Assembly (NCBI RefSeq): GCF_009649815.1
Contig: NZ_WJIC01000002.1
Location: forward strand, 743,215 to 807,214
DNA length: 64,000 bases
From: Nocardia sp. SYP-A9097
GTDB lineage: Bacteria > Actinomycetota > Actinomycetes > Mycobacteriales > Mycobacteriaceae
Reading direction: 5' to 3'
Shown: in pieces, positions 24,556 through 33,023 of the stretch
How positions within the stretch are numbered: the stretch's first letter is position 1
How the letters are laid out: each line of letters opens with the position of its first letter
Program-made: the position numbers and the translations under genes
Notes under the pieces: generated by a model
What the model saw: the letters and a program-made list of their open reading frames with translations, nothing else
Database searches by the model: none
What the model was told of the DNA's origin: nothing

Positions 24556-26135
24556 ATCGGTTGGCACGCAGCAGTATTCGACGGACCGGCGGCATCGCAC
24601 CGATGCTGCACGCGCTCGGCCGCACGCATGCGCTGGGCGCGGTCGCCCTGTCACTCACGCTGGGCGCGGCATTGCTGACCACCGCGCCCAGCGCATATGC
24701 GGAAGCGGACGCGACCCTGCCGATCACGGTGCCGAGTGTGCACGAATTCGCGCCGGGCACGGGGAGTTTCACCCTCCCGGACCAGGCCCGCATAGTGGCC
24801 TCCGGTGCGGCCGCGCCCATTGCGGCACGGTTCGCGACGGACCTGAACAAGGCCGGTCGCACCATAACGGAGGGGGATGGCGCGCCCGGTCCGGGCGATC
24901 TGGTGCTGCGCATCGACCAATCCGGTCCCGACCAACCGGAGTCGTATCGCATCGATATCGGTGCGACCGTCACCGCGACGGCGCGGACCGCCGAGGGCGC
25001 GATCCACGCGACCCAGACACTGCTGCAATGGTTTTCGCGGACCGGCGCACTGCCCACCGGAACGGTGACCGACTGGCCGGACTACAGCGAGCGCGGGCTG
25101 CTGCTGGATCTGGGCCGCAAATATCTCACCGTCGACTGGATCGAACAGCGCATCCGGGAAATGGCGTACTACCGGATGAACCTCATTCAACTGCACTTCT
25201 CGGATCGCTACGGCTTCCGTCTGGAGAGCCGGTCGCATCCCGAGGTCACCTCCCCGGAGCATTACAGCCGGGCCGAGATCGCCGAAATCATCGCGTACGC
25301 AGCCGATTACGGAATCGAGGTAATGCCGGAGATCGGATTCCCGGGGCATATGAACGGGATTCTCGAATCGCATCCGGAGCTCGCCCTGCATCCCGTGGTC
25401 ACCAACCCGATCGACGCCGCCACCGACGGACTGCTCGCGGGCACCGCCGAGGGCCGCATCGACCTGTCCGATCCCGGTGCGCGCCCGCTCATCGAAGACC
25501 TGCTCCGGGAATTCCTGCCGCTGTTCCCCGGCCGCTATTTCCATATCGGCGGCGACGAGTACATCAGCGATTACAGCCGCTATCCGCAGATCGGCGAGGA
25601 TCTGGTCGCGGACACCTTCAACTGGGCGAATGGAATCGTGCGCTCCTACGGGAAGACCGCACGCATGTGGAATGACGGAATCCCGCGCGGCGGACACACC
25701 CCCGTGGACCGCTCGATCATTGTCGACTACTGGACCGGCGGCGACGGCCCACTGCCCTGGATCAGCACCCAGAACGGCCCCGAATCCCTTGCCGATCAAG
25801 GCTTCACGCTCAGCAATGCGGGCTTCACGCCCACCTACTGGAGCACCGGCGGATATGCCGCACCGCTGAACTCGCCACCGGAGCTGCTGTACGCCTGGGA
25901 TCCCGGACTTTTCGTGAACGGCACCCGATTGCGGCCGGACCAGCGCGGGCAATTGCTCGGCTCGAAGCTCTTCATCTTCGCCGACGACCCGTTCGCCAAA
26001 ACCGAGCAGGAGATAGTCGAACCGGTGCACACCCGATTGCCGATCATGGCGCAACAGCTGTGGGCCGGGACCAAAAGTATCGGGTATGGCGAATTCACCG
26101 GCGAGGTGCGAATGGTCGGACTGCCCACCAGTTGA
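24552..26135 (+). CDS. Secreted GH20 beta-N-acetylhexosaminidase
   Basis: A 527-residue protein. The GTG start at 24552 overlaps the previous stop (GTGA) and has GGAG just upstream. The signal peptide has an extended basic N-terminus, core LGAVALSLTLGAALL and a predicted cleavage after SAYA at residue 50. A GH20b domain precedes the catalytic barrel, where HIGGDEY supplies the Asp335-Glu336 pair of family 20; other active-site strands read IQLHFSDRYGFRLES and VMPEIGFPGHM. The enzyme releases terminal GlcNAc or GalNAc from glycans, the probable source of sugar for the divergent importer and catabolic operon. It is separated from that operon by a terminator, so it has its own promoter. Confidence 0.9.
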   Translation: MNRLARSSIRRTGGIAPMLHALGRTHALGAVALSLTLGAALLTTAPSAYAEADATLPITVPSVHEFAPGTGSFTLPDQARIVASGAAAPIAARFATDLNKAGRTITEGDGAPGPGDLVLRIDQSGPDQPESYRIDIGATVTATARTAEGAIHATQTLLQWFSRTGALPTGTVTDWPDYSERGLLLDLGRKYLTVDWIEQRIREMAYYRMNLIQLHFSDRYGFRLESRSHPEVTSPEHYSRAEIAEIIAYAADYGIEVMPEIGFPGHMNGILESHPELALHPVVTNPIDAATDGLLAGTAEGRIDLSDPGARPLIEDLLREFLPLFPGRYFHIGGDEYISDYSRYPQIGEDLVADTFNWANGIVRSYGKTARMWNDGIPRGGHTPVDRSIIVDYWTGGDGPLPWISTQNGPESLADQGFTLSNAGFTPTYWSTGGYAAPLNSPPELLYAWDPGLFVNGTRLRPDQRGQLLGSKLFIFADDPFAKTEQEIVEPVHTRLPIMAQQLWAGTKSIGYGEFTGEVRMVGLPTS

Positions 26136-26217
26136 GCCGAAATCCCTTGCAGCACAGCAATAGTCAGGAAATAAATGGTTCACGACTGAATTGGTTCACA
26201 ACAGAGCGGAGGATCCG

Positions 26218-26638
26218 ATGCGCCGAGTTTCCCGGATGGCTCGCACCGCCGCCGAGGCCATCGTGGCGCTCGGCGGTCGTCACCCATGGCACTACCCTGA
26301 CCGGCCTCACCGATGTGGCGAATCTGGTTCCGCCGGTGCGTAATACCGTCGATTCCACCCTGCTGCCGGTCTTCTGCACAGCCTGCGCGGACCTCGAGGC
26401 GGGATCGGATTTCATGCGCGCGCTGAACGACGGTCCGATCGCACAACCCGGGGTCCGGTACGCGGTGCCGGCCACCCGGGACGACACCACCAGCACCCCG
26501 GCGGGCGCGGCCTCGTCCATCGGCGAACCCGGTGTCAGCAACGAATTCATCCAGGATCTGCGCCCCGGTGCGGTGTCGCACCAGCAGCTGCCACGTGATC
26601 CCGCGGTCGGCCGGTGGGTACTCGACCGGCTGAACTGA
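26218..26638 (+). pseudogene. Remnant of a secreted class 2 (LipA/EstA-type) lipase with internal deletion and frameshift
   Basis: A well-placed GGAGG (26208-26212) precedes the ATG at 26218, which reads MRRVSRMARTAAEAIVALGG and then runs into a stop at 26340-26342. From about 26270 the +1 frame carries the C-terminal third of a class 2 lipase: VTHGTTLTGLTDVANL, CTACADLEAGSDFMRALN, GVRYAVPATRDDT, PGVSNEFIQDL and HQQLPRDPAVGRWVL. The catalytic Ser segment (GHSQGG) that should lie between is missing. The gene has therefore lost its centre and its frame. Confidence 0.75.
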
Positions 26639-26710
26639 CACGCCCGGTCATGCCGCGAAGTGCCAGATCAGGCGAATACCGTTGCCAATCGGAGATATTC
26701 GCGTAGCAGT

Positions 26711-27166
26711 ATGGCCGCCGTGCCTTTGCTCCCGCCGAAACATCTGCTGCTGCAAGCCTGCCGGGGCCTGCCTCCCGAAGATCGACATCCGGTACTGCAC
26801 TGCGCGGGACTACTGGCGGATCTGCACGAGCGGCGGTTGACAGCGGCGGCCGGGGCCACCGGATTCATCGATCACGAGCGGGCGCGCATGGTCCTCGATA
26901 TCGATCGCTGGGTGGCCCTCGAACTGCCCAAGGCCGCGCGCGACGCCCACCTGCACACCGAAACGGTCGGCACCGTGGTGGATCGGCTGGCGCAATTCTC
27001 GGCGCTGGCATACCTGACACTGGCCTGCGCACCGGACGAGACCATGCACGAGGCGGCGACGCGACTCAGCGAACTCGCGCTCGCCTACGAACATCTGGCG
27101 GACGAATTGGCGGCGGGCCGGCGGCGCCTGCCCAATCTCACCGGGAATCGCGAATACGAGTACTGA
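26711..27166 (+). CDS. DUF4254 family protein
   Basis: A 151-residue protein from the ATG at 26711 (MAAVPLLPPKHLLLQACRG); the open frame extends to 26660 without a better start. The core IDRWVALELPKAARDAHLHTETVGTVVDRLA is the hallmark of DUF4254, a family common in Nocardia and mycobacteria with unknown function. It is helical and cytosolic, with no membrane segment. No operon partner is visible: a pseudogene lies upstream and ligB converges downstream. The 248 bp up to ligB show no convincing gene. Confidence 0.78.
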   Translation: MAAVPLLPPKHLLLQACRGLPPEDRHPVLHCAGLLADLHERRLTAAAGATGFIDHERARMVLDIDRWVALELPKAARDAHLHTETVGTVVDRLAQFSALAYLTLACAPDETMHEAATRLSELALAYEHLADELAAGRRRLPNLTGNREYEY

Positions 27167-27414
27167 ACCACGGATTTCGTGTCGTCGACGGCGCCCGGCG
27201 AGGGACGGGACGCCGCCGACAGCACAGGTGGATCATGCGCAATCCACCGTCGAGACCCGGACCGTGGTCTACGGGGAACGGAACCCGCGTGGGAGCGCGG
27301 TGGCAGTGCCCATTCCCCGTCACCTGACGACCACCAGGCTCGAGCTCGATAAACGCATCGTGCGCCGCCAACCTCGGAGTCCGCATCCATCCAGCTGTGA
27401 AGTGGCTGGGAATG

Positions 27415-28944
27415 TCACGGTGCGGGCGTGGGGGTTTCAGGTAGGAGGGCGCGCAGGGTGTCGATGGTGTCGGCCTGGGCGGGTTCCTTGTCGGGGCGGT
27501 AGCGGACCACGCGAGCGAAGCGCAGGGCCAGGCCGCCCGGGTAGCGGGGGCTCACCTGGACGCCGTCGATGGCGATCTCGACCACCAACTCCGGCCACAG
27601 GTAGACGGTATTGCCGTCACGTTCGCGCTCGTGACGCGGGAATTCGGCTGTCTGCCAATGCAATAGGGCATCGGTGAGCCCCTTGAAGGTCTTGCCGACC
27701 ATAATCGGCTCACCACCATCTGGATCGCGCGCGCCCAGATGCAGATTCGACAGGTAACCGGTGCGGCGGCCGTAACCCCACTCCGCGCCCAGCACCACCA
27801 GGTCCAGGGTGTGCGTGGGCTTGATCTTGAGCCAGGCCCGGCCGCGGCGGCCCGCCGCGTACGGGGCGTCCAGGGCTTTGATCATGATGCCCTCGTGCCC
27901 GGCGGCCAGCGCACCGTCGAAGTATTCGGCGGCGGCCTCCCCGTCCGGGGCCAGGAGCGCCGGAATACTCAGTCCGCAAGCGACTTTCGTGAGCGCGGCA
28001 CGGCGCTCGCGCAGGGGTGCGTCCAGCAGATCCTGGCCGTCCAGGTGCAGGCAGTCGAAGAAGTAGGGGTGCAGGAGCAATTCCTGCGCGGTGGCCGCGC
28101 CGAACCTGGACATGGTCTCCTGGAACGGGCGCGGGCGACCGGAATCGTTGAGCGCCAAGGTTTCCCCGTCCAGCACCACGCTGGTGCAGTCGAGTTCCTT
28201 CACCAGGCCGACCAATTCGGGCACGCTCTTGGTGATATCGCGCAGGGTGCGGGTGAATACCCACACCTGTTCCCCGTCGCGATGCACCTGAATTCGCGCG
28301 CCGTCCATTTTGTGTTCGACGCTCACGTCACCGTCGAATTCGGCCATCGCCTCATCCAGCGCGGTACCGGGCGAGGCGAGCATCGGCTGAATCGGCCGCC
28401 CCACCTCCAGCCGGAACGCGTCCAGCGCCGCCACCCCACCGGTCGACGCCGCGAGCGCCGTCACCGGTAGCCGCCCGGACAGCATGTGTGCCCGCCGCAC
28501 CGACTCGATCGGCACCTCGAACGCCTTGGCCACCGCTTCGGCGACAATCGCGGTGAGCGCGCCCTGCCGCATCTCCCCGGTCAGCAATCGCAGCAGAAAA
28601 TCGTGCTCATCGGCGGTAGCGGCGGTGAACAACTTCTCCAGCAGCTCCCGCCGCCGCGCCACCGACCCACTCCCGCTGACCGTCGCGAGCTCCGCGAAAA
28701 CCGCATCCACCTCACCGACCGTGAGTGTCGAAGCCTCGGCGGAGACCACTTCCATATCGGTCAGCGTCCGCCACCCCGCCCCGATCCGCCCCTGCGACAA
28801 CTCCCCCGACACCCACGCCACCACCTGCCCCAGCTCATCGGCCTCGGCCCGCCCGAGCAGCTCGGCGAGAGTACTGATCTTGGTCTTCCGCGAGGAGGTC
28901 GCGCGTACTGCCCGCAGCGCCTCAACGACTTGCGACAAGTGCAC
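27415..28944 (-). CDS. ligB: ATP-dependent DNA ligase LigB
   Basis: A 509-residue protein, close to the 507 residues of M. tuberculosis LigB. Domains in order: N-terminal DNA-binding domain (1-175), adenylation domain with the nucleophile Lys212 in EHKMDGARI, motif III region TSVVLDGETLA, motif IV GHEGIMIKALDAPY, motif V AWLKIKPTHTLDLVV, and the OB fold (VGKTFKGLTD to the C-terminus). The enzyme seals nicks with ATP and is non-essential beside NAD-dependent LigA. It is monocistronic and divergent from ramB; two GC hairpin repeats lie in the shared intergenic region. Confidence 0.93.
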   Translation of the reverse strand: MHLSQVVEALRAVRATSSRKTKISTLAELLGRAEADELGQVVAWVSGELSQGRIGAGWRTLTDMEVVSAEASTLTVGEVDAVFAELATVSGSGSVARRRELLEKLFTAATADEHDFLLRLLTGEMRQGALTAIVAEAVAKAFEVPIESVRRAHMLSGRLPVTALAASTGGVAALDAFRLEVGRPIQPMLASPGTALDEAMAEFDGDVSVEHKMDGARIQVHRDGEQVWVFTRTLRDITKSVPELVGLVKELDCTSVVLDGETLALNDSGRPRPFQETMSRFGAATAQELLLHPYFFDCLHLDGQDLLDAPLRERRAALTKVACGLSIPALLAPDGEAAAEYFDGALAAGHEGIMIKALDAPYAAGRRGRAWLKIKPTHTLDLVVLGAEWGYGRRTGYLSNLHLGARDPDGGEPIMVGKTFKGLTDALLHWQTAEFPRHERERDGNTVYLWPELVVEIAIDGVQVSPRYPGGLALRFARVVRYRPDKEPAQADTIDTLRALLPETPTPAP

Positions 28945-28997
28945 TCACCGACGGTAACCCGCGGGTCCGACAGGTCAAGGGACTTGCCACCCCAGAT

Positions 28998-29024
28998 CGG
29001 GGGTTTGGGGGCGAAGCCCCCAAG
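28998..29024. repeat. GC hairpin repeat, copy 1
   Basis: GGGGGTTT is followed by the perfect hairpin TGGGGGC-GAA-GCCCCCA. A second copy lies 52 bp downstream. Such GGGGTTTGGGG hairpins recur in Nocardia-type intergenic regions. They sit here between divergent genes, so they are not a simple terminator. Confidence 0.7.
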
Positions 29025-29049
29025 ACCCAGCGTCAGCGTCCCTTCACTT

Positions 29050-29074
29050 CGGGGGTTTGGGGCGGAGCCCCCGA
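29050..29074. repeat. GC hairpin repeat, copy 2
   Basis: GGGGGTTT is followed by GGGGC-GGA-GCCCC, the same element as the copy at 28998 with a one-base shorter stem and changed loop. Direct repetition in the ligB-ramB gap suggests a short dispersed element. Confidence 0.7.
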
Positions 29075-29151
29075 CACCTTGTGACGCAGCCCTCAGCAAG
29101 GTTGCTAATTCCGGGTTGGCAGGTCTGCGAAACCGCCCATAAACTGGGCAC

Positions 29152-30561
29152 ATGGCCAAGACTTTCGTCGGCGCGCGGCTCCGTCAGCTGCGCACCGAAC
29201 GCGGGCTGAGTCAGGTCTCCCTAGCCAAGAAGCTGGAGATTTCGGCCAGCTACCTAAATCAGATCGAACACGACGTCCGCCCGCTCACCGTACCGGTCCT
29301 GCTGCGTATCAGCGAAGTCTTCGGGGTGGACGCGGGCTTCTTCTCCTCCCAGGACGACACCCGGCTCATTGCCGAGCTGCAGGAGGTCGTGATGGATCAG
29401 GAGTTGAGCATCGAGGCCGATGCCCAGGAGATCGCCGAAATGGTCTCCGCGCACCCGGGTTTGGCGCGCGCAATGGTGAATATGCATCGCCGCTACCGCA
29501 ATACGACCGCACAGCTGGCCGCCGCCACCGAGGACCGTTTCTCCGACGGCAGTGGTTCGGGGGCCATCTCGAAACCGCACGAGGAAGTACGCGACTACTT
29601 CTATCAGCGGCAGAACTACATTCACGAATTGGATACCGCCGCAGAGGAACTCGCCACCCGCATGCGATTCCACGGCGGCGACCTGAAACGTGAGATCGCG
29701 CGCCGGCTCACCACCGCGCACGGGGTGCAGATCGTGGAGCGCATCGATCTCGGTGACGGCGTCCTGCACCGATACGATCCGGAGTTGCGCCGGCTGGAGA
29801 TCGCTCCGCACCTGTCCGGTGGGCAGCGTGTATTCAAACTCGCCGCCGAACTCGCCTACCTGGAGTGCGGCGATCTCATCGAAAAGCTGGTCGAGGAAGG
29901 AAATTTCACCAGTCCCGAATCACGGGTGCTCGCGAAACTGGGCCTGGCCAACTACTTCGCCGCCGCGACGGTGCTGCCCTATACGCATTTCCACGAAATG
30001 TCCGAGGACTTCCGCTACGACATCGAACGCCTCTCGGCCTTCTTCACCCAAAGTTACGAAACCATCTGCCACCGCCTCTCCACCCTGCAGCGCCCCCGCC
30101 TGCGCGGCGTCCCCTTCTCCTTCGTCCGCGTCGACCGCGCCGGCAATATGTCGAAACGCCAGTCCGCCACCGGTTTCCACTTCTCCTCCAGCGGCGGCAC
30201 CTGCCCCCTGTGGAACGTCTACGAAACCTTCGCCTACCCCGCGAAAATCATGACCCAGATCGCCCAAATGCCCGACGGCCGCAAGTACCTCTGGATCGCC
30301 CGCACGGTGGAACGCCGAGCCACCCGCTACGGCGAACCCTCCAAAATCTTCGCCATCGGCCTGGGCTGCGAACTCCGCCACGCCGGCCGCGTCGTCTACG
30401 CCGACGGCCTCGACCTCAACGACCCCAAACCCACCCCCATCGGCGCCGGCTGCCGAGTCTGCGAACGCTCCAACTGCCCCCAGCGCGCCTTCCCACCCCT
30501 GGGTAAATCCCTGGACATAAGCGAACACCGCAGCTCGATCTCGCCCTACGTAATCCAGTAA
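29152..30561 (+). CDS. ramB: RamB-type short-chain fatty acid transcriptional regulator
   Basis: A 469-residue protein. The XRE helix-turn-helix (LRQLRTERGLSQVSLAKKL, then ISASYLNQIEHDVRPL) spans about residues 10-63. It is followed by an IrrE/ImmA-like domain (AYLECGDLIEKLVEEGNF, degenerate metal site) and a C-terminal ScfR domain with cysteines in CRVCERSNCPQRAFP. RamB in Corynebacterium and M. tuberculosis (Rv0465c) controls acetate, propionate and glyoxylate-cycle genes. In M. tuberculosis it neighbours the CMD gene Rv0464c and lpdC; homologues of both occur here at 37357 and 44408. Confidence 0.93.
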   Translation: MAKTFVGARLRQLRTERGLSQVSLAKKLEISASYLNQIEHDVRPLTVPVLLRISEVFGVDAGFFSSQDDTRLIAELQEVVMDQELSIEADAQEIAEMVSAHPGLARAMVNMHRRYRNTTAQLAAATEDRFSDGSGSGAISKPHEEVRDYFYQRQNYIHELDTAAEELATRMRFHGGDLKREIARRLTTAHGVQIVERIDLGDGVLHRYDPELRRLEIAPHLSGGQRVFKLAAELAYLECGDLIEKLVEEGNFTSPESRVLAKLGLANYFAAATVLPYTHFHEMSEDFRYDIERLSAFFTQSYETICHRLSTLQRPRLRGVPFSFVRVDRAGNMSKRQSATGFHFSSSGGTCPLWNVYETFAYPAKIMTQIAQMPDGRKYLWIARTVERRATRYGEPSKIFAIGLGCELRHAGRVVYADGLDLNDPKPTPIGAGCRVCERSNCPQRAFPPLGKSLDISEHRSSISPYVIQ

Positions 30562-30696
30562 CCCGCAGCGCGGTAATTCGTACCCGCCGGTTGTGTGAAA
30601 TCGGTTGGGGGAGTTGTCGGGGGGTGGTGTTAGGTTTTTGCTCGCGGCGCGGGTTGCGCGCCGGGGTCGGGGCAGAGCAAAGGAAACGCGGGACAA

Positions 30697-31305
30697 ATGC
30701 ATATCAGGAAGTTCGCTGTTACGGCCATGTTCACTATTGGCGCTACGGCGATCGGCGGGGGAATCTCCTACGCCGCACCGGATTCGGAGGCTGCGGCCGT
30801 GACGAATCTCGCGGGGGTGGATCAAGGTGTTCATTACGCTATTGATCGGTCCGATGCTTCGAAGACCGTGACGGCCACGCTTACCGATGGGGCCTTCGTG
30901 TTCACCGGTACGGATATCCAGGTTGTCAATGCCGCGGGTGCCGTGACCGCCACGCTGCCGATGGCGGTGGACGATGGCACCAATATGGTTGTGCTGCAGC
31001 CGACTATCACGGACAACGGCACCAAGCTGGTGGCCGAACCGGTGTTCCGGCCGTACGTCAACTGCACACCGAGTTCGCCGCGGCAGCGCAGCATTCAGAC
31101 GGGTATGGGGCTGGTCGGTGGACTCGGCGCACTCGTCGGCGGCGTTGTCGGGTTCGCCATCGCCATCGCGACCATGGGTATCGGCCTGATCGCCGTACCG
31201 TTCACCGCGATCATCGGCGCCCTCATCGGGGCCGGGCTGGGCGCGGCCGCCGGTGCGGCGGTGCCGAATTCGGATGAGCAGGACGGCTGGATGTGCACCT
31301 CGTAG
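30697..31305 (+). CDS. Secreted protein with C-terminal glycine-rich (glycine-zipper) membrane segment
   Basis: A 202-residue protein with a signal peptide (FAVTAMFTIGATAIGGGIS, cleavage near SYA-AP) and AAAGGAAA upstream of the ATG. The middle (about 40-130) is beta-rich and hydrophilic. The C-terminal third has long Gly/Ala hydrophobic stretches (GMGLVGGLGALVGGVVGFAIA, continued by IATMGIGLIAVPFT) resembling glycine-zipper membrane-inserting segments. Several near-identical architectures exist in Nocardia, but none has a function known to me. It is followed by a strong terminator and is likely monocistronic. Confidence 0.7.
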   Translation: MHIRKFAVTAMFTIGATAIGGGISYAAPDSEAAAVTNLAGVDQGVHYAIDRSDASKTVTATLTDGAFVFTGTDIQVVNAAGAVTATLPMAVDDGTNMVVLQPTITDNGTKLVAEPVFRPYVNCTPSSPRQRSIQTGMGLVGGLGALVGGVVGFAIAIATMGIGLIAVPFTAIIGALIGAGLGAAAGAAVPNSDEQDGWMCTS

Positions 31306-31338
31306 TAGCCCCCCGCGGGTAGGACATCTCACAGTGCC

Positions 31339-31383
31339 GATCGGACCGGAGTCAGCTCACGCTGACCCGGTCCGATCTCTTTT
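31339..31383 (+). terminator. Strong rho-independent terminator
   Basis: GATCGGACCGG (31339-31349) and GTCAGC (31351-31356) pair with GCTGAC (31361-31366) and CCGGTCCGATC (31367-31377), with a TCAC loop and one bulged A, followed by TCTTTT. It closes the glycine-zipper gene transcript and isolates urtA. Confidence 0.88.
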
Positions 31384-31607
31384 ATGGCTCCTAATCAGCG
31401 GTTATAGCCGACTGGATCGGCACGAGACCCATTGCGGTGAGCGGAAATTCACGCCCGCGCAACATCGGCAATCGGACCGTCACCGAGAGTCATTCCGGCG
31501 CAATACTTCCCGTTTACGGTTCCCCTCACGAATACAGCGGTTGTATACGCGGCCGTATTCGCAAGCGACGCACGTGGCGTCGATGTGTAAGTGAGAAGGG
31601 TCCGCCC
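31384..31607 (+). promoter_or_regulatory. Leader and promoter region of the urt operon
   Basis: These 224 bases between the terminator and urtA must contain the urea-importer promoter. I looked for a GlnR box (GTnAC, six bases, GAAAC) and found no full match; GTCAC occurs near 31478 but its partner half is absent. A GAAGGG ribosome binding site sits 8 bases before urtA. No gene is seen here. Confidence 0.4.
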
Positions 31608-32882
31608 ATGCAAGATTCCCACCGTCGGCAGCGAACTCAGCGCCTGGTCAAGGCCATCACCATTCCGACGGCACTGGTGCTATCGGTCGCACTGGTCTCC
31701 GGTTGCGGTTCGCGGGACAGCGATACCGCCTCGGGCTCCAACGCCAAGTCCTGCGTAGACACCTCGAAGGACACCATCAAGATCGGTTCGCTGCACTCGC
31801 TGACCGGCACCATGGCCATCAGTGAGGTCACCGTCGCGAACGCGACCAAGATGGCGGTGGACCAGATCAACGCTGCGGGCGGCGTCATGGGCAAGAAGGT
31901 CGACCTGGTGCTGGAGGACGGCGCCTCGGACCCGAAGACCTTCGCGGAGAAGGCAGAGAAGCTGATCAGCTCCGACTGTGTCGCAGCGGTTTTCGGCGGC
32001 TGGACCTCCTCGAGCCGTAAAGCCATGAAGCCCAAGTTCGAGACCCTGAACTCGCTGCTCTACTACCCCGTCCAGTACGAGGGCCTGGAGGACAGCAAGA
32101 ACATCTTCTACACCGGCGCCACCACCAACCAGCAGATCGTCCCGGCCCTGGACTACCTGAAGCAGAAGGGCATCACCTCCCTCTACCTGGTCGGCTCGGA
32201 CTACGTCTTCCCGCAGACCGCCAACCGCGAGATCAAGGCGTACGCCAAGGCCAACGGTATCGAGATCAAGGGCGAGGACTACGCGCCGCTGGGCTCCACC
32301 GATTTCTCCACAATCGTCAACAAGGTCCGCAACTCCAAGGCGGGCGCGGTCTTCAACACCCTCAACGGTGACTCCAATGTGGCGTTCTTCCGCGAGTACT
32401 CCAACGCGGGCCTGAAAGCCACTGATATGCCGGTCGTTTCGGTCTCCATCGCCGAAGAAGAGGTCGCGGGCATCGGTGCGCAGAACATCACCGGGCAGCT
32501 GACCGCCTGGAACTACTACCAGACCGTCGACTCCCCGGCCAACAAGGCGTTCGTCGCCGCGTACAAGGCCGCCTTCGGCGCCAACAAGCCCACCTCGGAC
32601 CCGATGGAGGCCGCGTACGCCTCGGTCTACCTGTGGAAGAACACGGTCGAGAAGGCGAAGTCCTTCGCGGTCGCCGATATTCAGGCCGCTGCCGACGGCG
32701 TGAGTTACGACGCCCCGGAAGGCACCGTCACCATCGACGGCTCCAACCACCACATCACCAAGACCGCCCGCATCGGTGAGATCCGCGCCGACGGACTCAT
32801 CTACACGGTGTGGGACTCCGGCAAGGCCGTGCAGCCGGACCCTTACCTGAAGTCCTACGACTGGGCCAAGGGCCTCAAGTAA
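31608..32882 (+). CDS. urtA: Urea ABC transporter substrate-binding lipoprotein UrtA
   Basis: A 424-residue protein. The ATG at 31608 has GAAGGG 8 bases upstream. The signal peptide ends in lipobox VSGC (Cys33). The mature protein ([56 protein letters not shown]) is strongly UrtA-like; the YYPVQYEG segment is typical of urea/short-amide binding proteins. It starts a complete urtABCDE operon. A long GC hairpin separates it from urtB, probably allowing more binding protein than membrane components. Confidence 0.93.
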   Translation: MQDSHRRQRTQRLVKAITIPTALVLSVALVSGCGSRDSDTASGSNAKSCVDTSKDTIKIGSLHSLTGTMAISEVTVANATKMAVDQINAAGGVMGKKVDLVLEDGASDPKTFAEKAEKLISSDCVAAVFGGWTSSSRKAMKPKFETLNSLLYYPVQYEGLEDSKNIFYTGATTNQQIVPALDYLKQKGITSLYLVGSDYVFPQTANREIKAYAKANGIEIKGEDYAPLGSTDFSTIVNKVRNSKAGAVFNTLNGDSNVAFFREYSNAGLKATDMPVVSVSIAEEEVAGIGAQNITGQLTAWNYYQTVDSPANKAFVAAYKAAFGANKPTSDPMEAAYASVYLWKNTVEKAKSFAVADIQAAADGVSYDAPEGTVTIDGSNHHITKTARIGEIRADGLIYTVWDSGKAVQPDPYLKSYDWAKGLK

Positions 32883-32904
32883 TCCGGTAGCCGCCGATGA
32901 GGGG

Positions 32905-32938
32905 CGGCCGGTGCGGGACCCCATCCCCGCACCGGCCG
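32905..32938 (+). other. Intercistronic GC hairpin between urtA and urtB
   Basis: CGGCCGGTGCGGG (32905-32917) pairs perfectly with CCCGCACCGGCCG (32926-32938) around an 8-base loop; no T run follows. It is best read as an attenuator or 3'-end stabiliser that raises the urtA:urtBCDE ratio, as is common after ABC binding-protein genes. Confidence 0.75.
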
Positions 32939-33023
32939 TTACGGCGGCTATCCCGGCCATGAGAATCACCTACGACGCGCTGCCCCGCCACGGCGGCGCG
33001 AGAGAACCACAGAGGTATTCACA

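Noticed and set aside
27138..27390. Leftward and rightward frames between the DUF4254 gene and ligB
   Set aside because: No ribosome binding site, biased composition and no family resemblance; a weak hairpin near 27182-27223 has no T run and was not called a terminator.
31384..31607. GlnR box upstream of urtA
   Set aside because: Only isolated half-site matches (such as GTCAC near 31478) were found, without a GAAAC partner six bases away on either strand.
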